Source: CAZBDU01 sp964490725 (GTDB lineage: Bacteria > Spirochaetota > Spirochaetia > SZUA-6 > DRHE01). From it: 9,297 nt of DNA. Below are positions 1 to 9,297 of this stretch, in pieces. Position numbers and translations under genes: made by a program. Position 1 is the first letter of the stretch; each line of letters starts with the position of its first letter. The notes beneath the pieces were generated by a model, which saw only the letters and a list, made by a program, of their open reading frames with translations, was not told the origin of the DNA and searched no databases. The stretch spans positions 1 to 9,297 of the forward strand of contig CAZBDU010000149.1 in NCBI GenBank assembly GCA_964490725.1, given 5' to 3'.

Positions 1-2
1 CC

Positions 3-548
3 TACATCCGCGGCAGCCGCGCCGTTCTAGCCGGCAGCCGCCCGGCGCCCCGCTTCCTCACCGCCCACGGGGTCGAGGAGTTCGACTCCCTGGGATACGA
101 CAGCCGCCTGGTTGCGGCCCTGCTGCCTCGCCTGGCCGGGGAGGGCTCCATCCTGTTCTGGAACCCGGCGCACGGGGACCTCCCCCTGCAGGCCCCGGGC
201 CCCGGCCGCAGGCTGCTGCTGGCCGGGAGGGACCTCCTGGAGCTGGAGATCGCCCGGCACAACCTTGCCGCCGCCGGCAGGGAGGCGGAGGTGTTTCACC
301 TGCCCTTCCTCTCCTCCTTCGCAGGCACCGTGGACACGCTGGTGGCCCGCCCAGACCCGGACAGCGCTCCCTGGACGGACAGCTTCCTGGGCGAATGCGC
401 CGGGCTGCTGGGTCCGGGTGGGCGCCTGGTGGTGGCCACCCGCAGCAGCTACGCCTTCAGGCTGCTCAGGACCAATCGGGACTTCCGCCTCCGCCAGGAC
501 CGCAAGCAGCACGGCTACCGCGCCCTCCTGCTGCAGAAGAAAGGCTGA
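3..548 (+). CDS. Class I SAM-dependent methyltransferase-like protein, C-terminal part (5' end outside window)
   Basis: The frame is open from the window edge to a TGA at 546-548, giving 181 visible residues; the first in-frame ATG is only at 291, so the true start lies upstream. The layout resembles the C-terminal half of RsmC/RlmG-type (MTS) rRNA methyltransferases. Visible residues 28-45 look like the segment before motif I. Residues 49-62 (ILFWNPAHGDLPL) sit where the glycine-rich SAM loop should be. Residues 70-92 (RLLLAGRDLLELEIARHNL...) match the motif II strand and following helix. Residues 134-145 (GLLGPGGRLVVA) match the usual LLxPGGxL strand. The SAM loop has no GxGxG, and the NPPY-type catalytic motif is absent: the corresponding stretch reads VARPDPD. 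SAM binding or catalysis may therefore be weak or lost, and the substrate is unknown. The gene converges on the LeuA-like gene with a 28-base gap. The fold assignment is moderate; coding status is firm. Confidence 0.72.
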   Translation, partial: YIRGSRAVLAGSRPAPRFLTAHGVEEFDSLGYDSRLVAALLPRLAGEGSILFWNPAHGDLPLQAPGPGRRLLLAGRDLLELEIARHNLAAAGREAEVFHLPFLSSFAGTVDTLVARPDPDSAPWTDSFLGECAGLLGPGGRLVVATRSSYAFRLLRTNRDFRLRQDRKQHGYRALLLQKKG

Positions 549-576
549 CCGCCTCCAGGGGGCAGCCGCCGGCGCC

Positions 577-2136
577 CTATTCCCACCAGAGGCTTTCCCC
601 GTCCACATAGAAGGGCTCGGCGGCCGTGCCCCTGCGGAAGGTCTCGATGCCGTTCACGGCGTCCAGGTAGGCCCGCAGGCTGGCCTCGACCACGTCGGCG
701 GACCCTGCGTGGCCGTGGAAGCGCCTGCCCAGGTAGGACAGGCTCACCGTCACCTCGGCGCGGGCGTCCTTGCCCTCCCCGACGCTGTCGGCGCTGTACA
801 GCAGCAGATCCGGGGTAATCCCCACGGCCCGGTCGACGGCCCGGCAGAGCGCGTCCACCGGCCCTGAGCCGTGAGCCGACTGCACCACCGTCTCCTCCCC
901 GCGGCGCAGCTCCACGCTGCCCACCGGCACCGTCTGCGATCCGGTCATGACATTGAAACCCGAAAGCGCGTAGGGCGCCTCCTGCTCCAGGCGCACGTCC
1001 TCGATCATGGCCGTGACCTCCGCCAGGTGCACTCCCCGCCCGCGCCTGGCCTGGGAGAGGAACAGCCGGTACACCTTCTCCAGGTTCGCGCCGCTGCAGT
1101 CCACGCCGAGGTGCTCCAGCTGGGAGCGAAAGCCCGCGGAGGTCATCTCCTGGCCGCCGAACAGGACATCCTGGGAACGTCCGATGGTCCTGTCCTGCAG
1201 CAGGCTGTCCAGGGGGGGCCTCACGCTCTGGCGGGCGTTGGAGCCGCGGAAGTCTCGAAAGGCGAACCGGCCGATGATCGGCTTCATGGGCGCAGGGCTC
1301 AAGCCGGTGAGCCGGCCCAGCAGCCCCGCCGTGCGGGCCAGCCGCTCCAGATGCACCCCGTGAGTGAGCCCCAGCCGCTCCCGGAACGCCTCCAGGGCAA
1401 ACACCACCTCCTCCAGGGCGGCGTTTCCCGCCCGGGGACCGATCCCCCCCACCGTGAGCTCGGCGTGGCGGGCGCCCGCTTCCAGACCGGCCAGCGTGTT
1501 GGCAGTGGCCAGACCCAGGTCGTTGTGGCAGTGGATCCCCAGGCGCGCCTGCAGGCCCGCCGCCGCCAGGCACCCCCCGACCTCCCGGACCAGATCGGCC
1601 ACCTCCCGGGGGTGGAGGGCGCCGTTCGTGTCCGCCAGGCTCACCACCCCGGCTCCCGCAGCGGAGGCGGCCTGCACGGTCTCAAGCAGGAAGGCTCGCT
1701 CGGCCTCGGCGGCCTCGCCGCAGGAGAACTGCACCGTCATCCCCGCCCCGACGCCGGCCCTTACCGACTGCTCGACCAGCTTCAGGCATCTGCCTCCTTC
1801 CAGATGGAGCACCTCCTTCAGGAACGTCGGCGAGAGATGGAGAAACAGGTGCAGGTACCCCCGGTCCACCCCCTTCAGCAGCTCGCAGGCCGCCTCCACG
1901 TCCTCCGGCAGCGCACGGCTGAGCAGAGCCAGCATGGGGCCCGCCAGCTCCTTCAAGGCCATGGCCGTCCACTCACGCTCCTCCGGGGAGGCGGCCGGAT
2001 AGCCGACGTCCAGGACGTCGGCCCCCAGCGCCGCCAGCTGTCGGGCCAGCAGCAGCCGGTCTGCGGCATCCAACACCAGATGGGGAAGCTTCACCCCATC
2101 GCGAAGCGTCGTGTCGAGGATCTGGACCTTTTCCAC
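577..2136 (-). CDS. 2-isopropylmalate-synthase-like protein (HMGL-like barrel plus LeuA regulatory domain) with altered active site
   Basis: This is a 519-residue protein, about the length of LeuA. It starts with GTG at 2136, preceded by a strong GGGAGG at 2142-2147 with 5-base spacing. Residues 4-250 form the DRE-TIM metallolyase barrel: DTTLRDG at 8-14, LADTNG at 167-172, IHCHND at 201-206, GIGPRAGN at 231-238. The expected divalent-metal ligands are present (D13, H202, H204, N238). Residues about 383-498 match the LeuA C-terminal regulatory/dimer domain, including GSGPVDA at 423-429 and the ADVVEASLRAYLDAVN end. Known family members condense acetyl-CoA with a 2-keto acid (isopropylmalate, citramalate or homocitrate synthases). 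Here several signature positions differ: DGEQ reads DGVK, GERAGN reads GPRAGN, the FSxED-type segment reads FSCGE, and the subdomain II SGxHQ-type motif reads GSNAR (298-302), without histidine. No leuB, leuC or leuD is nearby. I would not name it leuA; the reaction is unknown. It is last in the minus-strand cluster, 63 bases after the TPR gene. Confidence 0.9.
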   Translation of the reverse strand: MEKVQILDTTLRDGVKLPHLVLDAADRLLLARQLAALGADVLDVGYPAASPEEREWTAMALKELAGPMLALLSRALPEDVEAACELLKGVDRGYLHLFLHLSPTFLKEVLHLEGGRCLKLVEQSVRAGVGAGMTVQFSCGEAAEAERAFLLETVQAASAAGAGVVSLADTNGALHPREVADLVREVGGCLAAAGLQARLGIHCHNDLGLATANTLAGLEAGARHAELTVGGIGPRAGNAALEEVVFALEAFRERLGLTHGVHLERLARTAGLLGRLTGLSPAPMKPIIGRFAFRDFRGSNARQSVRPPLDSLLQDRTIGRSQDVLFGGQEMTSAGFRSQLEHLGVDCSGANLEKVYRLFLSQARRGRGVHLAEVTAMIEDVRLEQEAPYALSGFNVMTGSQTVPVGSVELRRGEETVVQSAHGSGPVDALCRAVDRAVGITPDLLLYSADSVGEGKDARAEVTVSLSYLGRRFHGHAGSADVVEASLRAYLDAVNGIETFRRGTAAEPFYVDGESLWWE

Positions 2137-2199
2137 TTTGTCCTCCCTGGCTCTCGGGCAGCCGGCGGTGCAGCCGGACAGGGGCCCCTTCCCGGCTCT

Positions 2200-5082
2200 C
2201 TATTGCGGACTGCGGCGGCTCCACTCGCTGTCGGGGTAGCTCTCCCGAAGCCGGCGGAACAGCTCCTCGCTGCGCTGGCGATCCCCCAGCTCTCCGTACA
2301 GGCGGGCGGCCTGGTAGAGACCCTCCGCGGCAGGGGCGGCCTCGGGAAAGAGGAAATGCACCTTCAGGAACTCCTCCGCCGCCTCCTTGCGCCGCCCCAG
2401 GGCCTCCAGGGCCCGGGCGGCGCCCAGCTGGGCCTGCGCCGCCACCGCATCGGCCCTGCCGGCGGTGATCCCCTGAAACACCTCCAGGGCCCGCTCCCCC
2501 TGCCCGTGATCCAGGTAGTAGCGCCCGATCAGCAGATACACCTCCCCCCGCAGAGGCTCCGCCAGGGAGGAGCTTCGCAGGAGCGTCAGCAGCCTGAAGG
2601 CCTCCTCCGGGTCGTTCGGATACAGGAGCCGGGCGTGCTCGAGTCGCACCCGGTCCTTCAGCTCTCCCTTCAGAGAAGGGCTGCTCTCGGCTTCGCGGAA
2701 GAAGCGCTCCAGGGAGGCGGGAGGACGGGAGGACTGCGCCGCCAGCTCCGCCACCAGGGACCGCATCTCCTCCTCCACCGGGGAGGCGAGCTGTCCTTCG
2801 GGTGCACGCTCCAGGTAGGCCAGCCAGTACCGCAGCGCCTCGGCGGGCTTGTCCAGCGCGCGGGCGCTCCTGCCCGCCCAGTAGAGGGCGGCGGAGCCTG
2901 CCTCCGCCCGGGGATACTCCTGGGAGAGGCGGGCGAACCCGGCCAGCGCCTCCTTCACGGCGCCGCTCTGGTAGTCCGCCTCCGCCAGCTTGAACAGTCC
3001 CTCCGGCACCAGGGGGCTTTCCGGGTAGCGCGAGGCGAGCCGTTCCAGCGCCTCCTGCGCGGCCCGCCGCCCCCGGACCTGATAGAGGGACAGCCCCTTG
3101 CGGAAGAGGATCTCCGGCTCCAGGGAGCGCTCCGGTCCGGCGGCCAGCGCCCGATCGTAATCCCGGATCCCCGCCGGATGGTCTCCCGCCAGGGCAGCGC
3201 AGAGCCCCGCCCGGTAGAAAGCCTCCGCCAGCCGCCGGCCGCGCGGGTAGGAGGCGGCCACCTCCAGGAAGGAACGCCGTGCCTCCTCCAGCCGCTCCAG
3301 GCGGAAAAGGCTGAGACCCTTCCAGAACAGCGCCTCCTCCCCGTCGGGCTGGCCTTCCAGCAGCCCCGCCGCGCTGCCGAACGCCTCCGCAGCCTCCGCC
3401 AGGCGGCCCATCCGGTAGTAGGTCCGTCCCAGGGAAATCCAGCCCTGCCCCCGCCACTGGGGCTCCGGCGAGGAAACCGCGGAGCGGAACCGCTGCAGGG
3501 CCTGCTGGTAGTCGCCCAGGTTGTAGGAGCAGACCCCGGCGGCCACCAGGGTCCTGTCCCGCAGCTGTCCGTCCGATGCGGTCAAGACCTGCTCGAAGTA
3601 AGGCAGAGCGCGGGCATACTCGTCGCGCTGGCTGTAGATGTAGCCGATGTTGTAGCGGGCCGCGGGCAGGTGCTCCGAGTCGGGGAATCGCTGCACCACG
3701 GCGAAGAAATCGGAGAGCGCCCCGGCACCGTCCCCGGCCTGGAGCCGCAGGCTGCCCCTGAGGAAACGGTAGTCCGCCGCGTGCCGGGAGTCCGGGTAGT
3801 AGGTGATCAGCCTGGTGAAGACCCGCTCGGCCTCCTCGGGCCTGCCGGCCTGCTGGTAGCCGGTCCCCAGCAGGCGCAGGCTCTCCTCCACCCGCCCGGA
3901 GCTCGGGTAGAGGGCCACGTAGCGCTCCAGAGCCTCCGCGGCCTCCTGGTAGCTGCCAAGGCGGCTGAGGGCGGCCCCCAGCAGAAACAGGCTCTTCTCG
4001 GCCACCTCCGCCTCACCGGTCAGGGCCTGGCGCAGCGGCGCCACCGCCTCGCGCTCCCTTCCCAGTGCCAGGTAGCTTTGGGCCAGATTGTAGGCCACGG
4101 TCTGCCGTTCCACGCCTTGAGGAGAGCCGGACAGCAGCGCCTCATACAGGCCGGCCGCCTCCCCGTAGCGGCCCAGGTCGAAGAGCGCGTCGGCCCTGAG
4201 ACGCGCGGCCTCCCCGGCGTGGGGGCCGGAAGGGAAGGAGCGCTCCAGCTCCTCCAGCACGTCCAGCGCCTCGGAAGCCCGCCCCTGAGTGCCCAGGAGC
4301 CTTCCCAGCCGCGCCAGCGCCGTCTCCCTCTGCTCCGCAGGCGATGCGGCCTGCAGCACCAGCCGGTAGCGACGCTCCGCGGCGGCGTATTCGCCCAGCC
4401 AGAAGGAGCTCTCCGCCGCGTAGAAAAGCGCGGCCCGCGCGTCCGGAGAGTCCGGGTAGTCCACGAGCACCCGTGCGAAGGCCCGTTCAGCCTCCCGGTA
4501 GCGCTCCAGCCGGTACTCGGCGCTGCCCAGCCGGTAGAGCACTCCGGCGCGCTGTTTCGCGGCGCTCTCCCGCCCGGCCAGCACCCGGTAGGTGTCGGCC
4601 GCCTCCGGCCACCGTCCTTCAGCTTCCAGGATGCTGCCCTTCAGCAGCAGGGCCTGGTCCACGTAGCCCGGATTCTGGCCCCCGGCGCTGATCTGCACCT
4701 CCAGCTGCTCCAGGGCCCGTTCGGCCTGCCCCAGGCGCTGGTAGGCGGCGCCCAGCCAGTAGGGGATCTGCCCCCGGTAGGGAGAGAGGGGATAGCGGCC
4801 CGCAAAGCCGCGAAAGGTCTGCACCGTGCCGCGGTAGTCCTCCAGGTAGAACTCCCCGATCCCCCGCAGGTAGTCGGCGTCATCCGCCAGCGCGCTGTCG
4901 GGAAACTCCTCGACCAGCTGGCGGAACTCCCTTCCGGCCATGGGGTAGAGGCGTTCCTGGAAGGCTTTCACCCCCGCCTGGTAGAGGGCTTCAGCGCTCT
5001 GGGCCGCCAGCCCGGCCGCCGGCAGCAGGCACAGCAGGAAGCTGAGACCGCCCAGATGAAATCCCTTGCGGAGATGTCTCAT
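2200..5082 (-). CDS. Large exported TPR-repeat (solenoid) protein
   Basis: This is a 960-residue protein starting with ATG at 5082. Residues 1-27 form a Sec signal peptide: basic MRHLRK, hydrophobic core around 13-23, likely cleavage after GLA at 26. Cys18 is not in a lipobox, so a soluble periplasmic product is more likely than a lipoprotein. Nearly all the rest is tandem 33-36-residue TPR units. I count roughly 24, many ending in a YPDS/FPDS-type turn (for example at 60-63, 209-212, 429-432, 466-469 and 949-952). A non-TPR stretch at about 764-812 splits the array into a long N-terminal block and a short C-terminal block of about four units. The pattern resembles the TPR units of BamD and YbgF/CpoB, but the protein is far longer and shows no other domain. 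TPR solenoids bind peptides or proteins; the partner here is unknown. The ribosome site is weak (GAGTG at 5088-5092), unlike the strong sites of its neighbours. The gene lies between clpC and the LeuA-like gene on the same strand. Confidence 0.93.
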   Translation of the reverse strand: MRHLRKGFHLGGLSFLLCLLPAAGLAAQSAEALYQAGVKAFQERLYPMAGREFRQLVEEFPDSALADDADYLRGIGEFYLEDYRGTVQTFRGFAGRYPLSPYRGQIPYWLGAAYQRLGQAERALEQLEVQISAGGQNPGYVDQALLLKGSILEAEGRWPEAADTYRVLAGRESAAKQRAGVLYRLGSAEYRLERYREAERAFARVLVDYPDSPDARAALFYAAESSFWLGEYAAAERRYRLVLQAASPAEQRETALARLGRLLGTQGRASEALDVLEELERSFPSGPHAGEAARLRADALFDLGRYGEAAGLYEALLSGSPQGVERQTVAYNLAQSYLALGREREAVAPLRQALTGEAEVAEKSLFLLGAALSRLGSYQEAAEALERYVALYPSSGRVEESLRLLGTGYQQAGRPEEAERVFTRLITYYPDSRHAADYRFLRGSLRLQAGDGAGALSDFFAVVQRFPDSEHLPAARYNIGYIYSQRDEYARALPYFEQVLTASDGQLRDRTLVAAGVCSYNLGDYQQALQRFRSAVSSPEPQWRGQGWISLGRTYYRMGRLAEAAEAFGSAAGLLEGQPDGEEALFWKGLSLFRLERLEEARRSFLEVAASYPRGRRLAEAFYRAGLCAALAGDHPAGIRDYDRALAAGPERSLEPEILFRKGLSLYQVRGRRAAQEALERLASRYPESPLVPEGLFKLAEADYQSGAVKEALAGFARLSQEYPRAEAGSAALYWAGRSARALDKPAEALRYWLAYLERAPEGQLASPVEEEMRSLVAELAAQSSRPPASLERFFREAESSPSLKGELKDRVRLEHARLLYPNDPEEAFRLLTLLRSSSLAEPLRGEVYLLIGRYYLDHGQGERALEVFQGITAGRADAVAAQAQLGAARALEALGRRKEAAEEFLKVHFLFPEAAPAAEGLYQAARLYGELGDRQRSEELFRRLRESYPDSEWSRRSPQ

Positions 5083-5094
5083 TCGGTCACTCTG

Positions 5095-5150
5095 CGGACC
5101 TTGCGCAGCCCTGGGCCGCTCCCTTAAGCGGCCGGCGCGGAGGAGGTCCG
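5095..5150 (-). repeat. Nested inverted repeats in the clpC-TPR intergenic gap
   Basis: The outer arms are CGGACCT (5095-5101) and AGGTCCG (5144-5150), a perfect 7-base inverted repeat. Inside them lie GGCCGCT (5114-5120) and AGCGGCC (5127-5133), another perfect 7-base stem with a 6-base loop. No T-run follows on either strand, so this is not a classical intrinsic terminator. In the transcript it would fold just after the clpC stop and end 12 bases before the TPR start codon. It could modulate expression or mRNA stability between the two genes. GC-rich DNA yields such stems by chance, so a function is only suggested. Confidence 0.4.
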
Positions 5151-5161
5151 GCGGGGACTGC

Positions 5162-7649
<2,488 letters not shown>

Positions 7650-7657
<8 letters not shown>

Positions 7658-8687
7658 CACTATCCTCCAGGGCTCGTCGTATCAGCTTTGCCCTCGTATA
7701 ATCTACTAACTTGCTGTCCGCCTCGTCATCCAGGGCGTTCAGCATCTTCTGGATGTGCGCCTTCTGAGAGAGAATCAGAAGCGCGGTCACCGTTTCCAGG
7801 GCCGGCCGTTCCAGGATACCCAGGGCCACTCCGAAACGAACCGTGCTCAGCAGCTCAATGGCCTCCCTGGAGGAGACCAACCGGCAGTTGGTCAGTATCC
7901 CGAAAGCGCGGAACACGGAGTCCTCCAGGTCCATCCGCCGTTTCTCGATCATCTCCGCGCGGACCCGGCGCTCGTAGTCCACCAGGGTGGCCGCGTTCTC
8001 CCGCACGCCCTCCACCAGCTCCTGCTCGGCCGCACCCAGGCTGCTGGGATTGGAGACCTGGTACACGTCCCCGAGGGAGCTCTCCCCTTCACCCCAGTGG
8101 CCCTTGATCTGCAGGCCCTGCTGGCTGGCCTTCTTCAAGGCCCAGCCGATGGAGCCGTCCATCACCAGGGCCGGCAGGTGAAGCATGACCGAAGCGCGCA
8201 GCCCCGTGCCGGAGTTGTGCAGCCCCGCGTTCAGGTATCCCCATTCCATGGACGCCGCAAAATGGAGGTTGTCCTCCAGCAGGGTGTCCAGCTCGTCGAT
8301 CCGGCGGTGCACGCTCTCCAGGGCCATTCCGCTGGCGATGCCGGCCAGCCTCAGGTGATCCTCCTCGTTCACCATGGCGCTGACGCACTGGTCCTGGCTC
8401 ACCACAATCGCCTTGTTCGGGGCAACGGAAAACTCCTGGGAAACGATGTTTCGTTCCAGAAGGATCCGCCTGTCCAGCGGAGCGATCCTGTCCAGGTGAA
8501 TGACCTCGAACCCCTCGGGCAGCTCCGCGAAGGCGCGCAGGATCCGGTCCCGCACCTCCTCAGCCTGTCCCGCCGACAGCGCCTGCGGGTAAGGATAGCC
8601 GCTCAGGTTTCGGGCCAGACGCACCCGGCTTGCCAGCACCACGTCGCTGTCGGGACCGGGGATTCCGTACCAGCCTTTCGAATCCAT
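7650..8687 (-). CDS. mcsB: McsB-family protein-arginine kinase (ATP:guanido phosphotransferase fold), active-site cysteine replaced
   Basis: McsB phosphorylates arginines on proteins, marking them for ClpCP. The product has 345 residues, slightly shorter than Bacillus McsB at the C-terminus. The same frame is open upstream to 9104, but ATG at 8687 is chosen because GGAAGG at 8694-8699 lies 6 bases away, the ATG shares a base with the mcsA stop (TGATG), and the family's N-terminal region follows at once. Family motifs: SDVVLASRVRLARN (14-27, nucleotide-binding arginines), NEEDH (107-111), GTGLRASVMLHLPAL (160-174), KGHWGEG (195-201) and FGILTNCR (262-269). E109 and E200 align with the catalytic glutamates. 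The conserved CPTN-type segment reads GLHN (155-158), so the reactive cysteine (C167 in Bacillus, from memory) is G155. At the C-terminal allosteric phosphoarginine site, RD of Bacillus appears as VD (328-329). Family assignment is firm; kinase activity on arginine is uncertain. Confidence 0.93.
7664..7668 (-). promoter_or_regulatory. Ribosome binding site of clpC
   Basis: The site reads GGAGG on the minus strand, inside the 3' end of mcsB. Spacing is 6 bases to ATG at 7657 and 3 bases to GTG at 7660, which favours the ATG. Its position within mcsB fits coupled translation of kinase and unfoldase. Confidence 0.75.
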
Positions 8688-9187
8688 CAGGTGCCTTCCG
8701 CGGTGCTTTCCAGCTCCCGGATCTTGTCGCGCAAGGAAGCCGCCCGTTCGTAGTCCTCGCGGCGCAGCGCATCGGCCAGCCCCTGCTTCAATTGTGCCAC
8801 ATCTACCAGAAAAGTCTTGTAGGTCTGCAGCCGCCTGGGATACTTGCCGCTGTGCTGGATCTTCCCGTAGGCCTTGTGCAGAAGGCTGCGAATCTCGCGG
8901 CTGAAGGTGGAGTAGCACTCGGCGCAGCCTGCCCGCTCGGCGGCCGATATCCGTTCCCAGGTGTAGCCGCACTGCTTGCAGGTCTTGGGTTTCCCGGTCT
9001 TGCCCCGCCGCACGTCCATCAGGCCGCTGAGCAGGTTGGTGATGGACAGCTCTATGCGGTCCTCCCCGCCGCCGATGCCGCGCTCCATGGCACAGCTCTC
9101 GCACAGATGCAGGTCGATGCGCTCCTTGCCCATGACCTGCTGTATGTGTATGACCGCCTTGCGGCTCTGACAGATCTCACACTTCAT
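8687..9187 (-). CDS. mcsA: McsA: zinc-finger, UVR-motif activator of McsB and ClpC partner
   Basis: McsA binds and activates the McsB kinase and takes part in ClpC-dependent protein quality control. The product has 166 residues. Four CxxC pairs are visible (C3/C6, C29/C32, C70/C73, C88/C91), enough for two zinc sites. HSGKYPRR at 112-119 matches the HxGKxPxR segment typical of McsA. The C-terminal UVR motif spans about 129-160 (LADALRREDYERAASLRDKI), similar to that in the ClpC middle domain downstream. ATG at 9187 is chosen over an in-frame GTG at 9208: the ATG gives the family's MxCxxC N-terminus and has GGAAG at 9197-9201, 9 bases upstream, while the GTG has no ribosome site and would fall at about the predicted transcript start. 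The stop TGA shares its A with the mcsB ATG. It is the first gene of the visible cluster; no ctsR lies between it and the probable promoter. Confidence 0.93.
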   Translation of the reverse strand: MKCEICQSRKAVIHIQQVMGKERIDLHLCESCAMERGIGGGEDRIELSITNLLSGLMDVRRGKTGKPKTCKQCGYTWERISAAERAGCAECYSTFSREIRSLLHKAYGKIQHSGKYPRRLQTYKTFLVDVAQLKQGLADALRREDYERAASLRDKIRELESTAEGT

Positions 9188-9196
9188 GACATTTCG

Positions 9197-9201
9197 CTTC
9201 C
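9197..9201 (-). promoter_or_regulatory. Probable ribosome binding site of mcsA
   Basis: GGAAG on the minus strand lies 9 bases before ATG at 9187. It is of moderate strength, but it is the only candidate near either possible start, and it supports the ATG over the GTG at 9208. Confidence 0.5.
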
Positions 9202-9212
9202 GGTACACAGAT

Positions 9213-9240
9213 ATAATAAAGAAAATCTATCAGAAATCAA
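9213..9240 (-). promoter_or_regulatory. Probable housekeeping-type promoter of the mcsA-mcsB-clpC cluster
   Basis: On the minus strand a -35-like TTGATT (9240-9235) is followed after 16 bases by TATTAT (9218-9213), five of six matches to TATAAT. In the 30 bases from 9211 to 9240, 25 are A or T, a sharp contrast with the GC-rich surroundings. Transcription would start near 9206, giving a leader of about 20 bases before the mcsA ATG. I see no CIRCE element and no CtsR-type direct heptads, so control by HrcA or a canonical CtsR is not indicated within the visible DNA. Confidence 0.6.
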
Positions 9241-9297
9241 CTACCTCTCCGCAGGCGCCGCTGCGCGGCGGGCGCCCGGCCCCCGCCGCGCCGCGCC

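Noticed and set aside
549..576. Possible bidirectional terminator between the convergent methyltransferase-like and LeuA-like genes
   Set aside because: GGCTG at 543-547 can pair with CAGCC at 563-567, but the loop is long, the stem is short and there is no T-run on either strand.
2137..2199. Possible terminator or promoter in the TPR to LeuA-like gap (GGGGCCCC palindrome at 2181-2188, direct repeat GCAGCCGG at 2158 and 2170)
   Set aside because: No T-run and no -10/-35 pair; short GC-rich repeats are expected at this base composition. Only the GGGAGG ribosome site is convincing.
871..5127. A 1418-codon open frame on the plus strand opposite the LeuA-like and TPR genes
   Set aside because: It is antisense to two clearly conserved proteins, its translation is low-complexity (rich in Q, R, L, G and P), and it shows no domain. 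In GC-rich DNA the antisense frame lacks stops; this is a shadow.
7755..8753. A 332-codon plus-strand open frame opposite mcsB
   Set aside because: It is antisense to the conserved kinase and shows no motif of its own; shadow frame.
8688..9104. N-terminal extension of the mcsB frame up to 9104
   Set aside because: It overlaps mcsA in another frame, is Arg/Gly-rich without motifs, and the family N-terminus with a good ribosome site begins at 8687.
9188..9208. GTG at 9208 as the mcsA start (173 residues)
   Set aside because: It has no ribosome site, coincides with the predicted transcript start, and adds residues before the family-typical MxCxxC N-terminus.
9241..9297. GC-rich right edge with a CGCCGC-TGC-GCGGCG hairpin (9256-9270) and an open minus-strand frame ending TAG at 9241-9243
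   Set aside because: It could be the tail of an upstream gene or a terminator stem, but all minus-strand frames are open over this short stretch and there is no T-run, so neither call can be supported.

Overview
The window is GC-rich and almost fully coding. The layout is five genes on the minus strand, read from right to left, plus the 3' end of one convergent gene on the plus strand at the left edge. The only clearly AT-rich stretch (about 9211-9240) is the probable promoter of the minus-strand cluster. I saw no RNA genes, insertion sequences, CRISPR arrays, attachment sites or origins.

Minus-strand order: mcsA (zinc-finger/UVR adaptor), mcsB (protein-arginine kinase family), clpC (AAA+ unfoldase), a 960-residue exported TPR solenoid protein, and a 2-isopropylmalate-synthase-like protein with a rebuilt active site. 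mcsA/mcsB share one base (TGATG) and mcsB/clpC overlap by 8 bases, so these three look translationally coupled. Gaps of 77-79 and 63 bases then lead to the TPR and LeuA-like genes. Neither gap shows a U-tract terminator or a recognisable promoter, so all five may be co-transcribed. The left edge holds the C-terminal part of a class I methyltransferase-like protein. It ends 28 bases from the end of the LeuA-like gene.

Functionally, mcsA-mcsB-clpC is the known phosphoarginine protein quality-control module: McsB with McsA marks proteins on arginine, and the ClpC N-domain recognises the mark and feeds the protein to ClpP. No clpP is visible here. In Bacillus and relatives ctsR precedes mcsA and radA/disA follow clpC. 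Here mcsA appears to be promoter-proximal, and a TPR protein and a LeuA-like protein follow clpC. The link between the last two genes and proteolysis is unknown.

Organism: the large TPR protein with a Sec signal peptide suggests a diderm. A GC-rich Spirochaetota member is my best guess, with low confidence; a high-GC Firmicutes-related lineage is the main alternative. The most notable observations are the LeuA-like protein that keeps the metal ligands but has lost several substrate and catalytic signature residues, and a McsB whose conserved active-site cysteine is glycine.
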